In this document: piece by piece, positions 36,070 to 47,224 of the stretch | Layout of the letters: each line of letters opens with the position of its first letter | How positions within the stretch are numbered: the stretch's first letter is position 1 | Assembly: GCA_030770535.1 (NCBI GenBank) | Contig: JASVEC010000004.1 | Span: 1,488,001 to 1,552,000, forward strand | DNA: 64,000 nucleotides | Direction: 5' to 3' | From: Batkoa obscura | Taxonomy: Eukaryota; Entomophthoromycota; Entomophthoromycetes; Entomophthorales; Batkoaceae | Position numbers and translations under genes: made by a program | Notes under the pieces: model-generated | What the model saw: the letters and a program-made list of their open reading frames with translations, nothing else | What the model was told of the DNA's origin: nothing | The model's database searches: none

Positions 36070-37233
36070 TTAAAGTTTGATTACAATACTAAATAATAAG
36101 TAATATTCATTAAACAACTAAAAACAAAACTTACCAGTCATTATCAGTCCCATTTGATTGTCTTGATAAATCAAAGTCTTCTGCAGATATCATACAAAAA
36201 TGTGCTGAAGCTGCTGGATCCCTATAAATAAAACTATCTGTTTCTGGCTCATATCCAATTAAAACAACAAAGTGTCCGACATACTCTCTCCTTCTAAGTT
36301 TAATATTCATTTTGCATGGTGTAAAACAGAACATTTCTTGAACCCATCCCCATCTTCCTGTATCCTTTTGTTGCTCACAATGACTGCACTTTAATAGCTC
36401 TGCATTTACTAAAGCAATGATAGCAAACTTTCGGTGAACCAAAAATCGTTTGTAATCTTCAATTGGAAATAACCTAAAATTAATTATTAAATATCGTTAT
36501 GCTTAAACAGTTTTTTATATTATTTGCTTTATCTAACTATAACAAGTCATAAGCACTATATTATATGCATAAATTGCATTTTATCTACTTACATCCTTAA
36601 AATTGAAATGTTATATCTATTTGCTAAATTGAACATTTGATTCACTCTGGCCAATTCAGCTGCAGAAGTATTTTTATAAAATGGCTCATCATTTAAATGA
36701 TCTGGATTCGCTCCTAAAAACGTCGTATAGTACGTAAAATCGCACCAACTAGCATGATGAGCTAATAAATAACATAAATCTATTGTCCAAACATTCTCAC
36801 TTGCTACTTCGTTTGCTAATTCGGGTAACGTAACAGTATAACCCCCTAAAGCTCTAGTAAGATATCAATAATTTATTCAATTGTTGCTCATTATATTCTT
36901 ACCTTAATACCATACCAACACATGCAAGACCTTTATCAAATTTTAAGTTGTGTATTTTTTAAAGATAAATCTATTATTTACCGCAATCCCAATTATGTTC
37001 CTAAAATAAAATAGTTAGTATTTTGTTTTAATAATTGATAACGCTATTTTAAAACTGCAAAGATTCAACAAGTACATTTAAATCAATTTACAATTGGCTT
37101 TTTTCTTTCGATTTTATTTGCTACTATATATAGTATTAAAAGCCAAGACAAAGAAGTAGAATTTTACCTGCATCAAATGTGGCACTGAACTTCTTCCCAG
37201 TTTACCTTCTTCAGCAAAACTAATAGGACGCAT
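36070..37233 (-). CDS. GUCD1-like protein (Guanylate_cyc_2 family)
   Basis: A 243-residue protein with the papain-like fold typical of the family long labelled 'guanylylate cyclase'. The six exons are 37168-37233, 36981-36999, 36903-36930, 36593-36853, 36135-36473 and 36070-36088. HNWDCGLACVGMVLRALGG carries the presumed active-site Cys, VWTIDLCYLLAHHA follows, then RVNQMFNLA, and GHFVVLIGYEPETDSFIYRDP carries the His. The end reads LSRQSNGTDNDC, like the SYGTDED end of the animal protein. Three exons are only 19, 28 and 19 bases. The DCGxAC and GHFVV pair suggests a cysteine-peptidase-like site; the true biochemical role is not established in any organism I know of. Confidence 0.9.
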
Positions 37234-38610
37234 CACAATTTAATTATCGAACAAACAAAAGTTAAAAAAATCAATAAAATCGCGGATTTTATTTTGAAAA
37301 ATAAGTTAAGCTTTTGAATTTTGGCACAACTTTTTCTTAAATTGGAAGATCAGCAGCCTGATTTAAAACCACCCTTTTCACTTAATCATTCGATTTGTTC
37401 ATTTTATTTTTTAACTTATAAAATCTTTGCTTACTATAGGAATCTGGCTAAAATAAAACTAGTCAATAGAAAATAAACATTTCATTCATTCATTGTACAT
37501 ATTAAAATAATGCTATTTTGTTGTGACTTATTATTTTATTACATTTCAACATAAAACTTATCTATCATCATAAAATACAGGTTTTATTAATTGTCATTTT
37601 AACTGTTGGTGAAGATCTTAAATTATACTAATTTTCAAAACTACACCCAACTTTAAAAATCTAAAAGGTAATTATGAAAACACTTGACATTTGTTACCTC
37701 AAAATTCATAAAAAAAATTACAGATGATAAAGTTACATCTACTACAACTCTATTTCAACTTAATTAACTTTTCATTTAAGGATAAAATTTTACTTAAATT
37801 AAGCTAAAACCTAAAAGTTAGGCTCTAAAGACCCTAACAAACAAATAGCTGGCTCTAAAAATTACCACAATTAAGGTCACAATAGAGCTGCAGCGAGTGT
37901 ATTGTAGGTATAAAGAATATCAAATCAATATCAAATATATTATAAAAAATCATTGAATATTAATTTTTTGAATATTTTCTTATAATAACTTTGTTGTAAA
38001 CTATAAAAAATATCGTAGCTGTATAAATTTAACTTAAATTTAATTAACAATTGCTATATAAGCAATATCCATAAACTATCCTTTAGTTGAACTTAAATTA
38101 ATCAACAATTAGAATGGAAGACTTCAAGTGATTTTTTCTTGCCTAGAATCTGATAAGAAAAGCTACTCATGTTAAATATCTATCAAAAATGTAAGTGGTT
38201 GTAGTGCATCTTCCATATCAATCATCTTTTACTCTTCATACCGTATTCTCGCATTAACAATTTCCATTCATAAATAAAAACATTTGAGAATCTATAGGCC
38301 CTTTCCTTTCATGAGCTTTTTCTAAAAATTTACACTAAAGTAAACTCTGTTTTACTACTGTAATCATAAATAAACTTACCACTTGTTAGATTATACTATT
38401 ATGAAATGTCAATGATTTATGTATATTAATAAATTGGATTTTATTAAATAAATTTAATTTATTCAGTTAGCATTTATTAATATTAATGGATTTTAAATAT
38501 ATGAAGTAATTAAAGTTGTAACTATTTAAACATTTTCAAATATTATCATACTACTTTATAATAATTCATTTGTTGAAAATAATAGATTAAACTTAAAATT
38601 ATATACAAAT
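37234..38610. other. Intergenic, no gene seen
   Basis: About 1.4 kb upstream of the GUCD1-like gene. AT-rich, no feature recognised. Confidence 0.5.
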
Positions 38611-38826
38611 TTAAAAGTGTATAAAAATATGAAGGTAGTTAATATCTGAATAACTATAAAACTATCTGGGGATGTATTTTTGTATTTAAGAATTGCTAAC
38701 AATTTTTCCACTCAAATAGCGATTAAAAGATGGAAAAAGTGATGAAGCCAAAAAAACACCCCCAGATAGTTTTATAATTATTCAGATATTAACTACCTTT
38801 ATATTTTTATACATTAACTTTTATAA
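38611..38826. repeat. Large foldback: ~60-base inverted arms around a MITE
   Basis: The sequence outside the MITE on both sides is itself an inverted repeat. The left arm (38611-38665, containing GAAGGTAGTTAATATCTGAA) is matched by the complement of the right arm (38766-38826) with only a few mismatches and one small gap. With the MITE ends included, the stem is over 60 base pairs. No other copy in the window has such arms. Confidence 0.85.
38666..38765 (-). mobile_element. MITE copy 8 (CTGGGG ends), inside a foldback
   Basis: About 100 bases, with ends CTGGGGATGT / ACACCCCCAG instead of the usual TATGGGG. The shared frame is closed and has lost its ATG. Confidence 0.85.
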
Positions 38827-39600
38827 TAAAATAAACAATAGTTTTGTATTTTCTCCATATTATTTATAATTACAAGTTTAAACTCAATTTGTGCTAAAAA
38901 TGTGATTTATAATACTTAAATAATCATTTATTAAAATCAAAGTATATTAAATTATCCTTTATATTAAATAGACATCTCTGACTACTCGTATTGTAAGTTT
39001 AATACCAACGAACATAGTATTAAGGTTTACGTTTGCAGTTTTTTCAACTTATTTAATTGTATTGATGACTAGAATGTTCATAATGATCTCAAAAGTTTTA
39101 CAGGGTTGATGGGATATTTATAAAACTTTAGAAAATAGCTATAGCTCCAAATATAAAAACTCAATGACCTCAGAAATCAACACAAACCTTATTACTTGTT
39201 TATAGAGTATAAATATACTTTAAATTTATTTTTATTATAGTTATAACTGTTCAAATTTATCATTAGCATATCATTAACCCTATAATAAAATGACATGAGA
39301 ATAGTTTAGTTTTTCTCTAAAATTTTGGACCGTTACGTTTCTTGTTTTGAGTTTAAAAAGGGGAGGATAGTTTATGATGGTTGGTAAGTACACATTTCCC
39401 ATATATATTAATTCTGTGACATTTAGCTACTAATTCATAATCACTATATCAGACTATTCATCACTCAAAAATCTAAATGAAGAGTTGATTGGTTGAAAAA
39501 AACTGCATCCGAGTTTAAAATAATTGAATAAATAATAAGGATTAGATATTTCATAATTTTTTATAAAATTTCAATTGATAAAAACAAGGGGTAGAACAAG
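38827..39600. other. Upstream region of ELL, no gene seen
   Basis: AT-rich; the promoter of ELL should be here. Confidence 0.4.
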
Positions 39601-41017
39601 ATGGAACATGTTGCAAGGGTAACTAAAGAAAGTAATAGAGAAAAAGAAAAGGAACGCTACAAATTAATAATACCCGAAGAATTACTCGATGATATAAGGA
39701 ATGATGGGAAAACAGCAAAATTAAATGAAGCTAATTTAGAGTTTATGGTGGATAATATAGTTTATAAAATTCAGCGTCGTAAACCAGTAAAAAGCAGTAA
39801 CTTGTTTATCCATGGCAATAACGAAGTGGCATTTTATAAACCTGAGGTGCCAACTTATATTGTTCGTCAAGATTTGATTGTAAGAAATCCTAGTAATAAT
39901 AAGAAAAGGACAAAACATAATAATTTACCAGTAACTATCCATGGTATAAGCCATAATAATCAACCAACAATTACCTATGATACAACTCAAAGGTCTAGAT
40001 TAAGAAGAGAACCAAGTCCATCCATTGAAGAGGAGTTAGAAGGCTTCAAGCAAAAAGTTATTCATAGTTTAGCACTTACACCAGCCACCATTGATACTTT
40101 AGTTGAAAGTATACCTATACCAAAGCCCAGACTTAAATCTATTTTAGATGAAGTTGCAAGAAAACAAAATAATGTATGGCTATTAAAAGATGAATATTAT
40201 AGGCAAGTAGATGTTATCAATTGGTTTAATTATTCGCCCTCGGATAGAAAAATGGTAGCTACAAATTGTTTTAGTGCTCTTGGAGAGGAAGCCATTATAC
40301 CAAATTCTGAATATTTTAAGCATCTAGCTTGTTTTTTGAATGGTACAGGTGAGACTCAAGAGATTTTAAGTACGAGCAGGACAATGTATAATACCAATGG
40401 TGAAACTTCAATTAAAAATCGACAGATTGAAACCAACATCTCAAGGCATAGACCACTTTCAGCTCACAGCCCTATTTATGGGCCTCAAGGTTCCATTATA
40501 AATGAAAATATCAATATTAATCCCGAGCCAGCAGTTGAAGAAAGTATGATGTCAGTCAAAGATTATATAAAGAATAATAAGCAGACTATTAATATTAATA
40601 ACGCTAGTAAGAATGGAACAAGAGTCAGAGATATTGAAGTTACTCCTGTACCAGTTAATCATCCAACTCCAACGTTAAAGAAGAGCTTTATTGATAAAGA
40701 AGAGCTGAAGAGAGAATTTGATAGATTGCATTTTGAACATATTGAATTGTATAAAAGTATTATGCAAGTTAAGTGGCAGATTCAAGAAGAACTTGCATTG
40801 TTAAAATATTTACCTTCTTTTGAAGAGAAAAATGAACTTATATATAATAACCAAAAGTTGAATCAAATTAATTTAGATGCACTATTTGAGTTGATTGGGG
40901 AGTATAAAAGAAAACATGAAGAGATTCGGGCTTTGCCGCTTGATATTTTAAAGTAAGTTTTTTAGTATTTAATATACTGCCTTTATGATATTGACGGTTT
41001 ATTTTAGGGAGGATTAA
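39601..41017 (+). CDS. ELL-like RNA polymerase II elongation factor
   Basis: A 453-residue protein in two exons (39601-40952 and 41008-41017); the second exon adds only Lys-Glu-Asp and the stop. The N-terminal domain contains EKERYKLIIPEELLDDI and NLFIHGNNEVAFYKPEVP. Residues about 140-250 form the ELL winged-helix core (VIHSLALTPATIDTL, LKSILDEVARKQNNVWLLKDE, VINWFNYSPSDRKMV). The C-terminal 80 residues resemble the occludin/ELL homology domain (REFDRLHFEHIELYKSIM, LDALFELIGEYKRKHEEI). ELL proteins raise the elongation rate of polymerase II and work in super elongation or Ell-EAF complexes. The gene is nearly intronless while its neighbours are finely split. A decayed paralogue lies at 8874-10471 and supports the gene model end to end. 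Confidence 0.85.
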
Positions 41018-41209
41018 ATGAAGCCTTTCAAGCTTAATAGATAAAATTATTTAAATAGTATCAAATAAAACAAATCAGCAAAATTAAATAAAAATACTGC
41101 GAAATTTGAATTAGTGTTTTTTTAAAGTATGAATGTTTATAAATTTTAAAAGGTAGAAAAATTATTAATGTGGTTATTGTAAGCTTTATACAAGATATTA
41201 ATATAATTA

Positions 41210-41336
41210 GATTACTTATATGATATTTTGTTAGAGAATATAGTAAAATTAGTGGATTTAAATGAATTATTTTAGTTACATTTTTTGAATAGATATTTAT
41301 CTAAATTTTTGTTAAAGTTGCTATTAATAATTAAAC
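41210..41336 (+). pseudogene. F-box gene fragment
   Basis: About 42 codons read YLYDILLENIVKLVDLNELF, a stop, then LHFLNRYLSKFLLKLL. This is the shape of an F-box ('LP-x-x-I-L-x-x-I-x-x-x-L-x-x-x-E-L'). It resembles the start of the intact F-box protein on the other strand (LLLEEVFECLNPIELFDIQY, then LNKYLYQVI). No LRR part follows. Confidence 0.45.
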
Positions 41337-41449
41337 TTAAAGTATATTCTTTTATAATTAGATACCAATAAATATTAATTTAAAAATAATAAATATTACA
41401 ATTCAATACAGATGTAGCTATTATGTTTATAAATTTATTTACCAATGGC

Positions 41450-42796
41450 TCAAATCTTTATCCAATCCAGCAATGGCATCTTTTCTAACGCAATATAAGG
41501 CGTTGAGTCTATAACATATGGTATTGGAGCAATAAGCAACAATGGAGTACTAAGTTTATACTCAATAACTGATTTCATGCCTTTTAAATTAAAATTTACC
41601 ACTTTAATTCTCTCAAGGTTTGGAAAGAAAGATAGAAAACAGACAAAGTCATCCAAAAACAAGTGTGAGAAGTTAATTTTAATTCGTTTTATAAACTTAC
41701 ATCTAAGTCGGCTATTCTCGTTTGATAAATGATGCTTATAGTTTGATCTATAAATGTTATTGCCCTTTAAATCAAACTTGCGAAACATTTTTTTAACATT
41801 AACTTCTAAAGTTTTAATATCAAGTTGTTGGATATTTGGCAACAATGGAATGATATTAAATAACTTTGATGATATATTATTAATACGTAATTCCCTTAAA
41901 CTAGATAATGTAACCATATCATAAAACATTGGCACTTTAAAATCTAAATATCCTAAAACAGTAATATTGTTACTTTCAATGAACGTTATATTATTGTTAT
42001 TTTTTTTATTTTTATTAAATTGACTGCTTGAATTATCCAACAACTTTAAACTCTCTAAATTTTTTAAATTACCAAGACTATTGATATCAAAATTCACGGT
42101 TAGATTGCCTTCTATTTCTAATTTTAAACGAGAAACAAAGCTTATGCCTGGATCAAGTTTTGTAGAATTAAAGACATCATTGTTAGCTGATAAACGCAGC
42201 ATTTTCAATCTTGTAAACTTGGCTTTAATTATATCCAAGCCATCAAGGCTTAAGTTACCACCATAATATAACTCAATTTTTTTCACTACATCCGCGTTAA
42301 AATATTTAATTACCTTTTTAACCTCTCCATCATATTTACTAAATTCATTCACCTCAATGAACTCTATTTGGTCCAAACAGCAACCGAATAATCCTAATAA
42401 TTTAATGGAATTCACATAAGTCGATAGTATCAGCTTTTTCAATTTTGGCAACTTCATAGTAATCTTACAATTGTAATCCCCATCATAGTCACTGCGGATA
42501 AACTCCCCAAACTTTATAGAAGTTAGATTAGGACAGTAGTTAATCAATTCCAGTTTCTTTTCGCTTAAGTTTAAGTGTCTGATTAACCTCCCGTTTTCTT
42601 TAATAAACCTTTCTTGGTAGGGTCCATAAATAGTATTGTCGTACATTGAATAGATGGAGTTGTAGTTAATGACTTTGTTGATAACTTGATACAAATATTT
42701 GTTTAAATATTGAATGTCGAATAACTCAATTGGATTCAGACATTCGAACACTTCTTCTAGTAGTAGAACTGGTAAATCATCGAATTTTAATGGCAT
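41450..42796 (-). CDS. F-box protein with leucine-rich repeats
   Basis: A 448-residue intronless protein. The N-terminus is an F-box (DDLPVLLLEEVFECLNPIEL, residues about 5-45), which by family binds Skp1 and recruits substrates to an SCF ubiquitin ligase. The rest is irregular leucine-rich repeats (LRNLNLS-like steps such as LKMLRLSANN, LKNLESLKLLDNS, LRELRINNISS, IQQLDIKTLEV, LERIKVVNFNL). SCF ligases containing a cullin would be switched on by the RUB1 product at 11.4 kb. F-box/LRR genes of this sort are often multicopy and fast evolving in AT-rich early fungi; the substrate is unknown. Confidence 0.85.
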   Translation of the reverse strand: MPLKFDDLPVLLLEEVFECLNPIELFDIQYLNKYLYQVINKVINYNSIYSMYDNTIYGPYQERFIKENGRLIRHLNLSEKKLELINYCPNLTSIKFGEFIRSDYDGDYNCKITMKLPKLKKLILSTYVNSIKLLGLFGCCLDQIEFIEVNEFSKYDGEVKKVIKYFNADVVKKIELYYGGNLSLDGLDIIKAKFTRLKMLRLSANNDVFNSTKLDPGISFVSRLKLEIEGNLTVNFDINSLGNLKNLESLKLLDNSSSQFNKNKKNNNNITFIESNNITVLGYLDFKVPMFYDMVTLSSLRELRINNISSKLFNIIPLLPNIQQLDIKTLEVNVKKMFRKFDLKGNNIYRSNYKHHLSNENSRLRCKFIKRIKINFSHLFLDDFVCFLSFFPNLERIKVVNFNLKGMKSVIEYKLSTPLLLIAPIPYVIDSTPYIALEKMPLLDWIKI

Positions 42797-44345
42797 TCCG
42801 AATTAAAAATATTAAAGGTTGAAATTTATATGATATTACTATAATTTATAAAGCTCTTAAATTAGTAATATTACAAACACTGTTTTTTAAATTGGTGACA
42901 AAGTAGTTATGTAGTAAAATCCAATTTTAGCAATAAAATTGAATGCGACGTCATTTTATTTGTAAAGTATCAATTTAATAATTGCAGACTAAGCGACGAA
43001 GATATGTAACCATGTCTTTTCAATATCAATCAAGCTAAGAATTTTTATATTTAAGTATAAATGAAAGACTCCCTTGCAATTAGAAAATATGCTATTTATG
43101 GGTAGAACCTAGTATAAAACAGCCCTTGCCTTATGCAATATGTTTTTAGTTAACTTCCTTACTATTACTTCAATGTAAACTGTATCAGCGTGCTTAACCA
43201 GTACTCGTTACCTACTAAGCATATGATGGGAGTGCAAGATTTAGCAAGGACCTCACTTTAGATTAGTAAAACCTTGGTAAAAAGTCTCAGTCTTAAACGG
43301 AGATAGTGGTTTAAGCTAAGGTAGGTATGAAGTTGGGGACTACGAGGTAATAGCAGTTTCACATGCCTACTCGTTGCGGAGAACAAGAGGTTATGTAACT
43401 AAATCAAAGAGATGTCTTTGTACAGTGATCATAAAGTTGGCTTTTCCATCTTTATCGAGCATTTTTTATAGATGCAACAGGAAAGCTGTGATTAGCCATT
43501 TATACTTTATATATATATATGCAATATAATAGCATGTCAAAATCCAAATAGTACTATGTACAACTCTTATGTCTTATAATTTTTATAAAAATATTAAAAT
43601 TCTACTAAAACACTGAATTATATATAGCTTTGGGCTAATAGAACTCTATTATAAAAAAGTAGTATATGCTTATTATCATTGATAGTGGTTATTATTACTG
43701 CTGTCATTTTGGTATGTAAAAAGCCCCTATATTACAATCATAAAACTATAATAAATTTCTTTTGAGTTTTTATAGATATAACTTTAAAGAACAAAGCTAA
43801 AAAGGGAGCGAAACCGGAAGAAGTAGATTAAATAAGAAACTTAACTGAATCCGAGGAGGTGCCTGATCATATTCTACCCTATTTAGTTTTAAAAAGATCA
43901 TACCTCCAGCTTCTAATCCTGATTTGCATAAAGTGGCTCAGGTAAAGAAAATGTATGAAGATACAGGTGAGACATAGATTCATTTATGTTGGAAAGTTTA
44001 ATGTTGTAAAATCAAATCACTCATAAACAAGTTTTCATAATAAGGGTTTGATCGAAAGTGTGGGAAGAGAGAAGTGCATCGGGGGACCGTTTATAAGGAA
44101 GTGATCCCATCTTGAAGCTTTTTATAAATAAACGATCTTAGTTCACTATAGCAATTAGCTAATATGAAACTAGCTGGTATTATAGGAGAGTTTTATTTCG
44201 CTATTTATCATAAGCATTATACTAACGCGCTTTGTAATTACTTAGTATTTTACTTATATACTCCAATTTAAAATATCTATTATTATAAGGTATACGTTTC
44301 CTTAATTGTCATTTTAGTTATTAGCAAGGACAAATTTTGTAAATT
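42797..44345. other. Long intergenic region with one coding-like remnant
   Basis: About 1.5 kb. 43120-43420 is less AT-rich than its surroundings but has no frame or RNA fold that I recognise. At 43790-43980 on the plus strand scraps such as KKGAKPEEVD, LTESEEVPDHILPYLVL and NPDLHKVAQVKKMYEDTG look protein-like but lie in different frames with stops; they may be a decayed gene of unknown family. Confidence 0.3.
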
Positions 44346-44450
44346 TTTATGAGAGTATTTTTTGGTTTCATCGCTTTTTCCACCTTTAAGCGCTATTTAA
44401 ATGGAAAGACTATCAGTAAAACTCTTAAACAAAAAATCCATCCTCATATC
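44346..44450 (+). mobile_element. MITE copy 9, diverged
   Basis: A diverged copy (TATGAGAGTATTTTTTGG to CATCCTCATA), ending 73 bases upstream of the ARL2 start, so it may lie in that promoter. Despite many base changes the element-long frame is still open (KRYLNGKTISKTLKQK). Confidence 0.8.
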
Positions 44451-44522
44451 CAATTAAAACAAAATAGTATAATTAAGGAAATAATAAATCAAAATGTTAG
44501 CTTTTAACATTAATCAGATAAC

Positions 44523-45275
44523 ATGGGTATGCTAACATTATTGAAAAAGATAAGAAGTAAAGAAAAGGAGATGCGAATATTAGTACTGTAAATTATTTAC
44601 TATATATATTAAGTTTATATTTATTCTTTATATAGCGGTTTAGATAACGCAGGAAAAACAAGTATATTAAAAAAATTAAATGGGGAGCCAATTGACAGTA
44701 TTAGTCCAACGTTAGGCTTTAACATTTTAAGCTTAAGTCATAAAGAGTAAGATTATGGTGTTTTAATTTATTAATGTTAAATATAATACATTAAAGATAT
44801 AAGTTAAACTTTTGGGATGTTGGAGGACAAGTATCATTAAGAAGTTACTGGAAAAACTATTTTGAAGGCACAGAAGGGTTGATGTGGGTGGTTGATGCTT
44901 CAGATAAAGATAGATTAATTGACACTAGAATAGAGTTGAATAAATTATTAGATCAAGAAGTAAGTTTATTATTTTTTAATAATTTTTATTTTATTTTATT
45001 TTATTTTGTATGTAGAAATTAAGTGGAATAACAATATTAATATTGGCAAATAAACAAGATATTTCAGGGGCTTTATCTTGTCAAGAGATATCTAAGGTAA
45101 TATTTTCACATATATGTATGAGTATATTTTTAATATTATTTAGTACTTAGAATTAGATAATATTGATAATCATCATTGGAAAGTATTACCATGTAGCGCA
45201 TTGACAGGACAAAATCTATTTGAAGGGATTGATTGGTTAATATTAGATATTGCATCAAGAATATATGTTTATTAA
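44523..45275 (+). CDS. ARL2: ARL2 small GTPase
   Basis: A 183-residue ARF-like GTPase that works with tubulin cofactors in folding tubulin dimers and also releases lipidated cargo from carriers. The five exons are 44523-44587, 44636-44746, 44797-44959, 45016-45096 and 45144-45275. It starts [20 protein letters not shown] and has GLDNAGKTS (G1), SPTLGFNI (G2), [13 protein letters not shown] (G3) and NKQD (G4). It ends [20 protein letters not shown]. Gly2 is present, but ARL2 is typically not myristoylated. Length equals the family (184). Confidence 0.95.
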
Positions 45276-45357
45276 GTATTATTAAGTATTATTAAATATA
45301 ATAAAAGCGATAACAAGTTAAAAGTAATACTTCAGTTGTTACAAGTATATCAATACT

Positions 45358-46081
45358 TTATTCTTCTTTATCGTTGGAATCTATCCATATACTTACAGGA
45401 CCATCATTAATTAATTGCACATCCATCATAGCTCCAAATTCACCATCTATAAAGCATAAGTTAATAAGTAAATTATCATAGTGGATAATTACCTTGAATT
45501 TTATTTTCAGTATAATTCGACTTTAATTTACTCAAAAACTCAGTGTAAAATGACTTTGAGTCTGTGCTTTTCATTGCTCTATGGAAATCTGGTTTATTGC
45601 CTTGAAGATGTTAGTTTTAAGTATTAAGATATGTCATTTTTACCTTTTCTTACTTTTGCATAAAGTGTAAATTGAGATACTGCAATAGATAATATAAACG
45701 TCCATTAGTTTGAGGAATTGATAAAGTAATAAAATAAACTATTTACCACTTAGTATTTCTAAATCTAAATCTTTAACACTTTTTTTCCACGGATTTCCTT
45801 CTTCATCTTCAAATAATCGAAAATTTAATATTTTTTTGACCCTATTATTAAAATATTAATTATCATTCAACCTAAGACTTAAAACAAATACATGAAATCT
45901 ATATCTTTAACTTCATCTTTTGTAGTTATTCCAACCAATATTAATAACCCTTTTCCAATACTTGATATGATTTTTCCATCCACTAAATAAGAGATTACGT
46001 TAATTAAACTACTATTAGGACACTAAAGCTCGAATTACCTGTAACACTACCACTTTTTACTCTCTGAATTAACGCTCTCAT
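45358..46081 (-). CDS. DTD1: D-aminoacyl-tRNA deacylase
   Basis: A 153-residue enzyme that removes D-amino acids (and glycine from tRNA-Ala) from charged tRNA, for translation quality control. The six exons are 46039-46081, 45892-45982, 45747-45841, 45644-45679, 45493-45600 and 45358-45446. It starts MRALIQRVKSGSVTVDGKI and has GKGLLILVGI, NFRLFEDEEGNPW, the catalytic SQFTLYA motif and PDFHRAM. It ends FGAMMDVQLINDGPVSIWI, containing the NxGP motif (NDGP) that forms the chiral proofreading site. No frame longer than 60 codons covers it because its exons are short. It shares a 156-base promoter gap with VPS29 and converges on ARL2 with an 82-base gap. Confidence 0.95.
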
Positions 46082-46237
46082 TTTATATACTAACTATGAA
46101 ATAATAAACTCATAAAATGTATTCAAATATCTAAAATCAAACTAACCAATTAAATTGAGTTACTTAATGCTATTTTTTAATATTGAAAGCCACATTTCTA
46201 TTGTTATTCTATACTTTTTAATTAAACAAGCAACATC
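46082..46237. promoter_or_regulatory. Bidirectional promoter DTD1/VPS29
   Basis: Only 156 bases separate the two outward ATGs, so both promoters and 5' UTRs must share it. No TATA box is clear. Confidence 0.5.
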
Positions 46238-47027
46238 ATGGTGGTAAGAAAAAGAAACGACGATAATGGAAGCATATAAGTAATTTGTTCTTGTTTTATT
46301 AGTTAGTATTGGCAATAGGAGATTTACACATACCTGACAGAAGTAGCGATCTACCAAAAGCGTTTAAAAAACTGATGGTAAAGAAGATTGTTAAGAATGA
46401 GCCTGTAACTTAAATACTAATACTTCTCTAAAATACAGATTCCGGGTAGAATTCAACAGATATTATGTACAGGAAATCTAAATAGTTCAGAAACTTATCA
46501 ATACTTAAAGAGTGTATGTAATGAAGTACATGTAGTTCAAGGAGAATATGATGCAGTAAAGTTTATAATTTGATAGTTTTATTAAAACAGTGATTTATTT
46601 TAAATCCATTATGAAGGTAGGTGCCTGGCCAACAAGTAAAATAATAACTCATGGAAATTATAAGATTGGTTTAATTCATGGTCATCAATTTACCCCTTGG
46701 GCTCATCCAGATACTTTAGAAAGTAAAGCTCAACAGATGGACGTTGATATTTTAATCTTCGGCCATACTCATCAATTACAAGTTTATGATAAAAACAATC
46801 GCTTCTTTATTAATCCTGGTACGGGTACGGGTGCTTTTTGTTCTTTAGGCGGAAGGTAAAGGAATTTTCGTTATTAATTTGCATATATTTTTTATTCTTT
46901 ATTTAGTATTGAACCTATTCCATCTTTTATTTTATTAGATTTACAAGATTCTTTAGTTACAAGTTATATTTATAAACTCAAGGATGGAGAAGTACAAGTC
47001 GAAGTAATGGAGTTTAAAAAAGAATAG
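46238..47027 (+). CDS. VPS29: Retromer subunit VPS29
   Basis: A 185-residue metallophosphoesterase-fold scaffold of retromer, the endosome-to-Golgi sorting coat. The five exons are 46238-46243, 46303-46377, 46439-46555, 46617-46855 and 46907-47027. The first coding exon holds only ATG GTG; the spliced start is MVLVLAIGDLHIPDRSSDL. PGRIQQILCTGNL, GEYDAVGAW, GLIHGHQFTPWAHPD, DILIFGHTHQLQVY, FINPGTGTGAF and IPSFILLDLQ follow the family closely. The residues that bind metal in true phosphatases are partly kept. Exon 4's acceptor is the one choice with an alternative (a few bases later). Confidence 0.93.
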
Positions 47028-47224
47028 TTATTATTTTCAATTATTATAATAAATATAATTGCACTAGTTTACTTTTACTACTATTGGCATTATTTTTTGT
47101 AAAATATTAAAATAGCAAAAATATTAAATTAAAATATTAAACTTTATTTTTTTTAGAATTTTATATAAAAATCAGCATTTAAATTATATAAATAATTTTA
47201 TACCTTACAATAATTAAAGAAAAA

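Noticed and set aside
43120-43420. A structured RNA gene in the less AT-rich patch
   Set aside because: I could not find tRNA, 5S or snRNA signatures (A/B boxes, Sm site) or a convincing fold.
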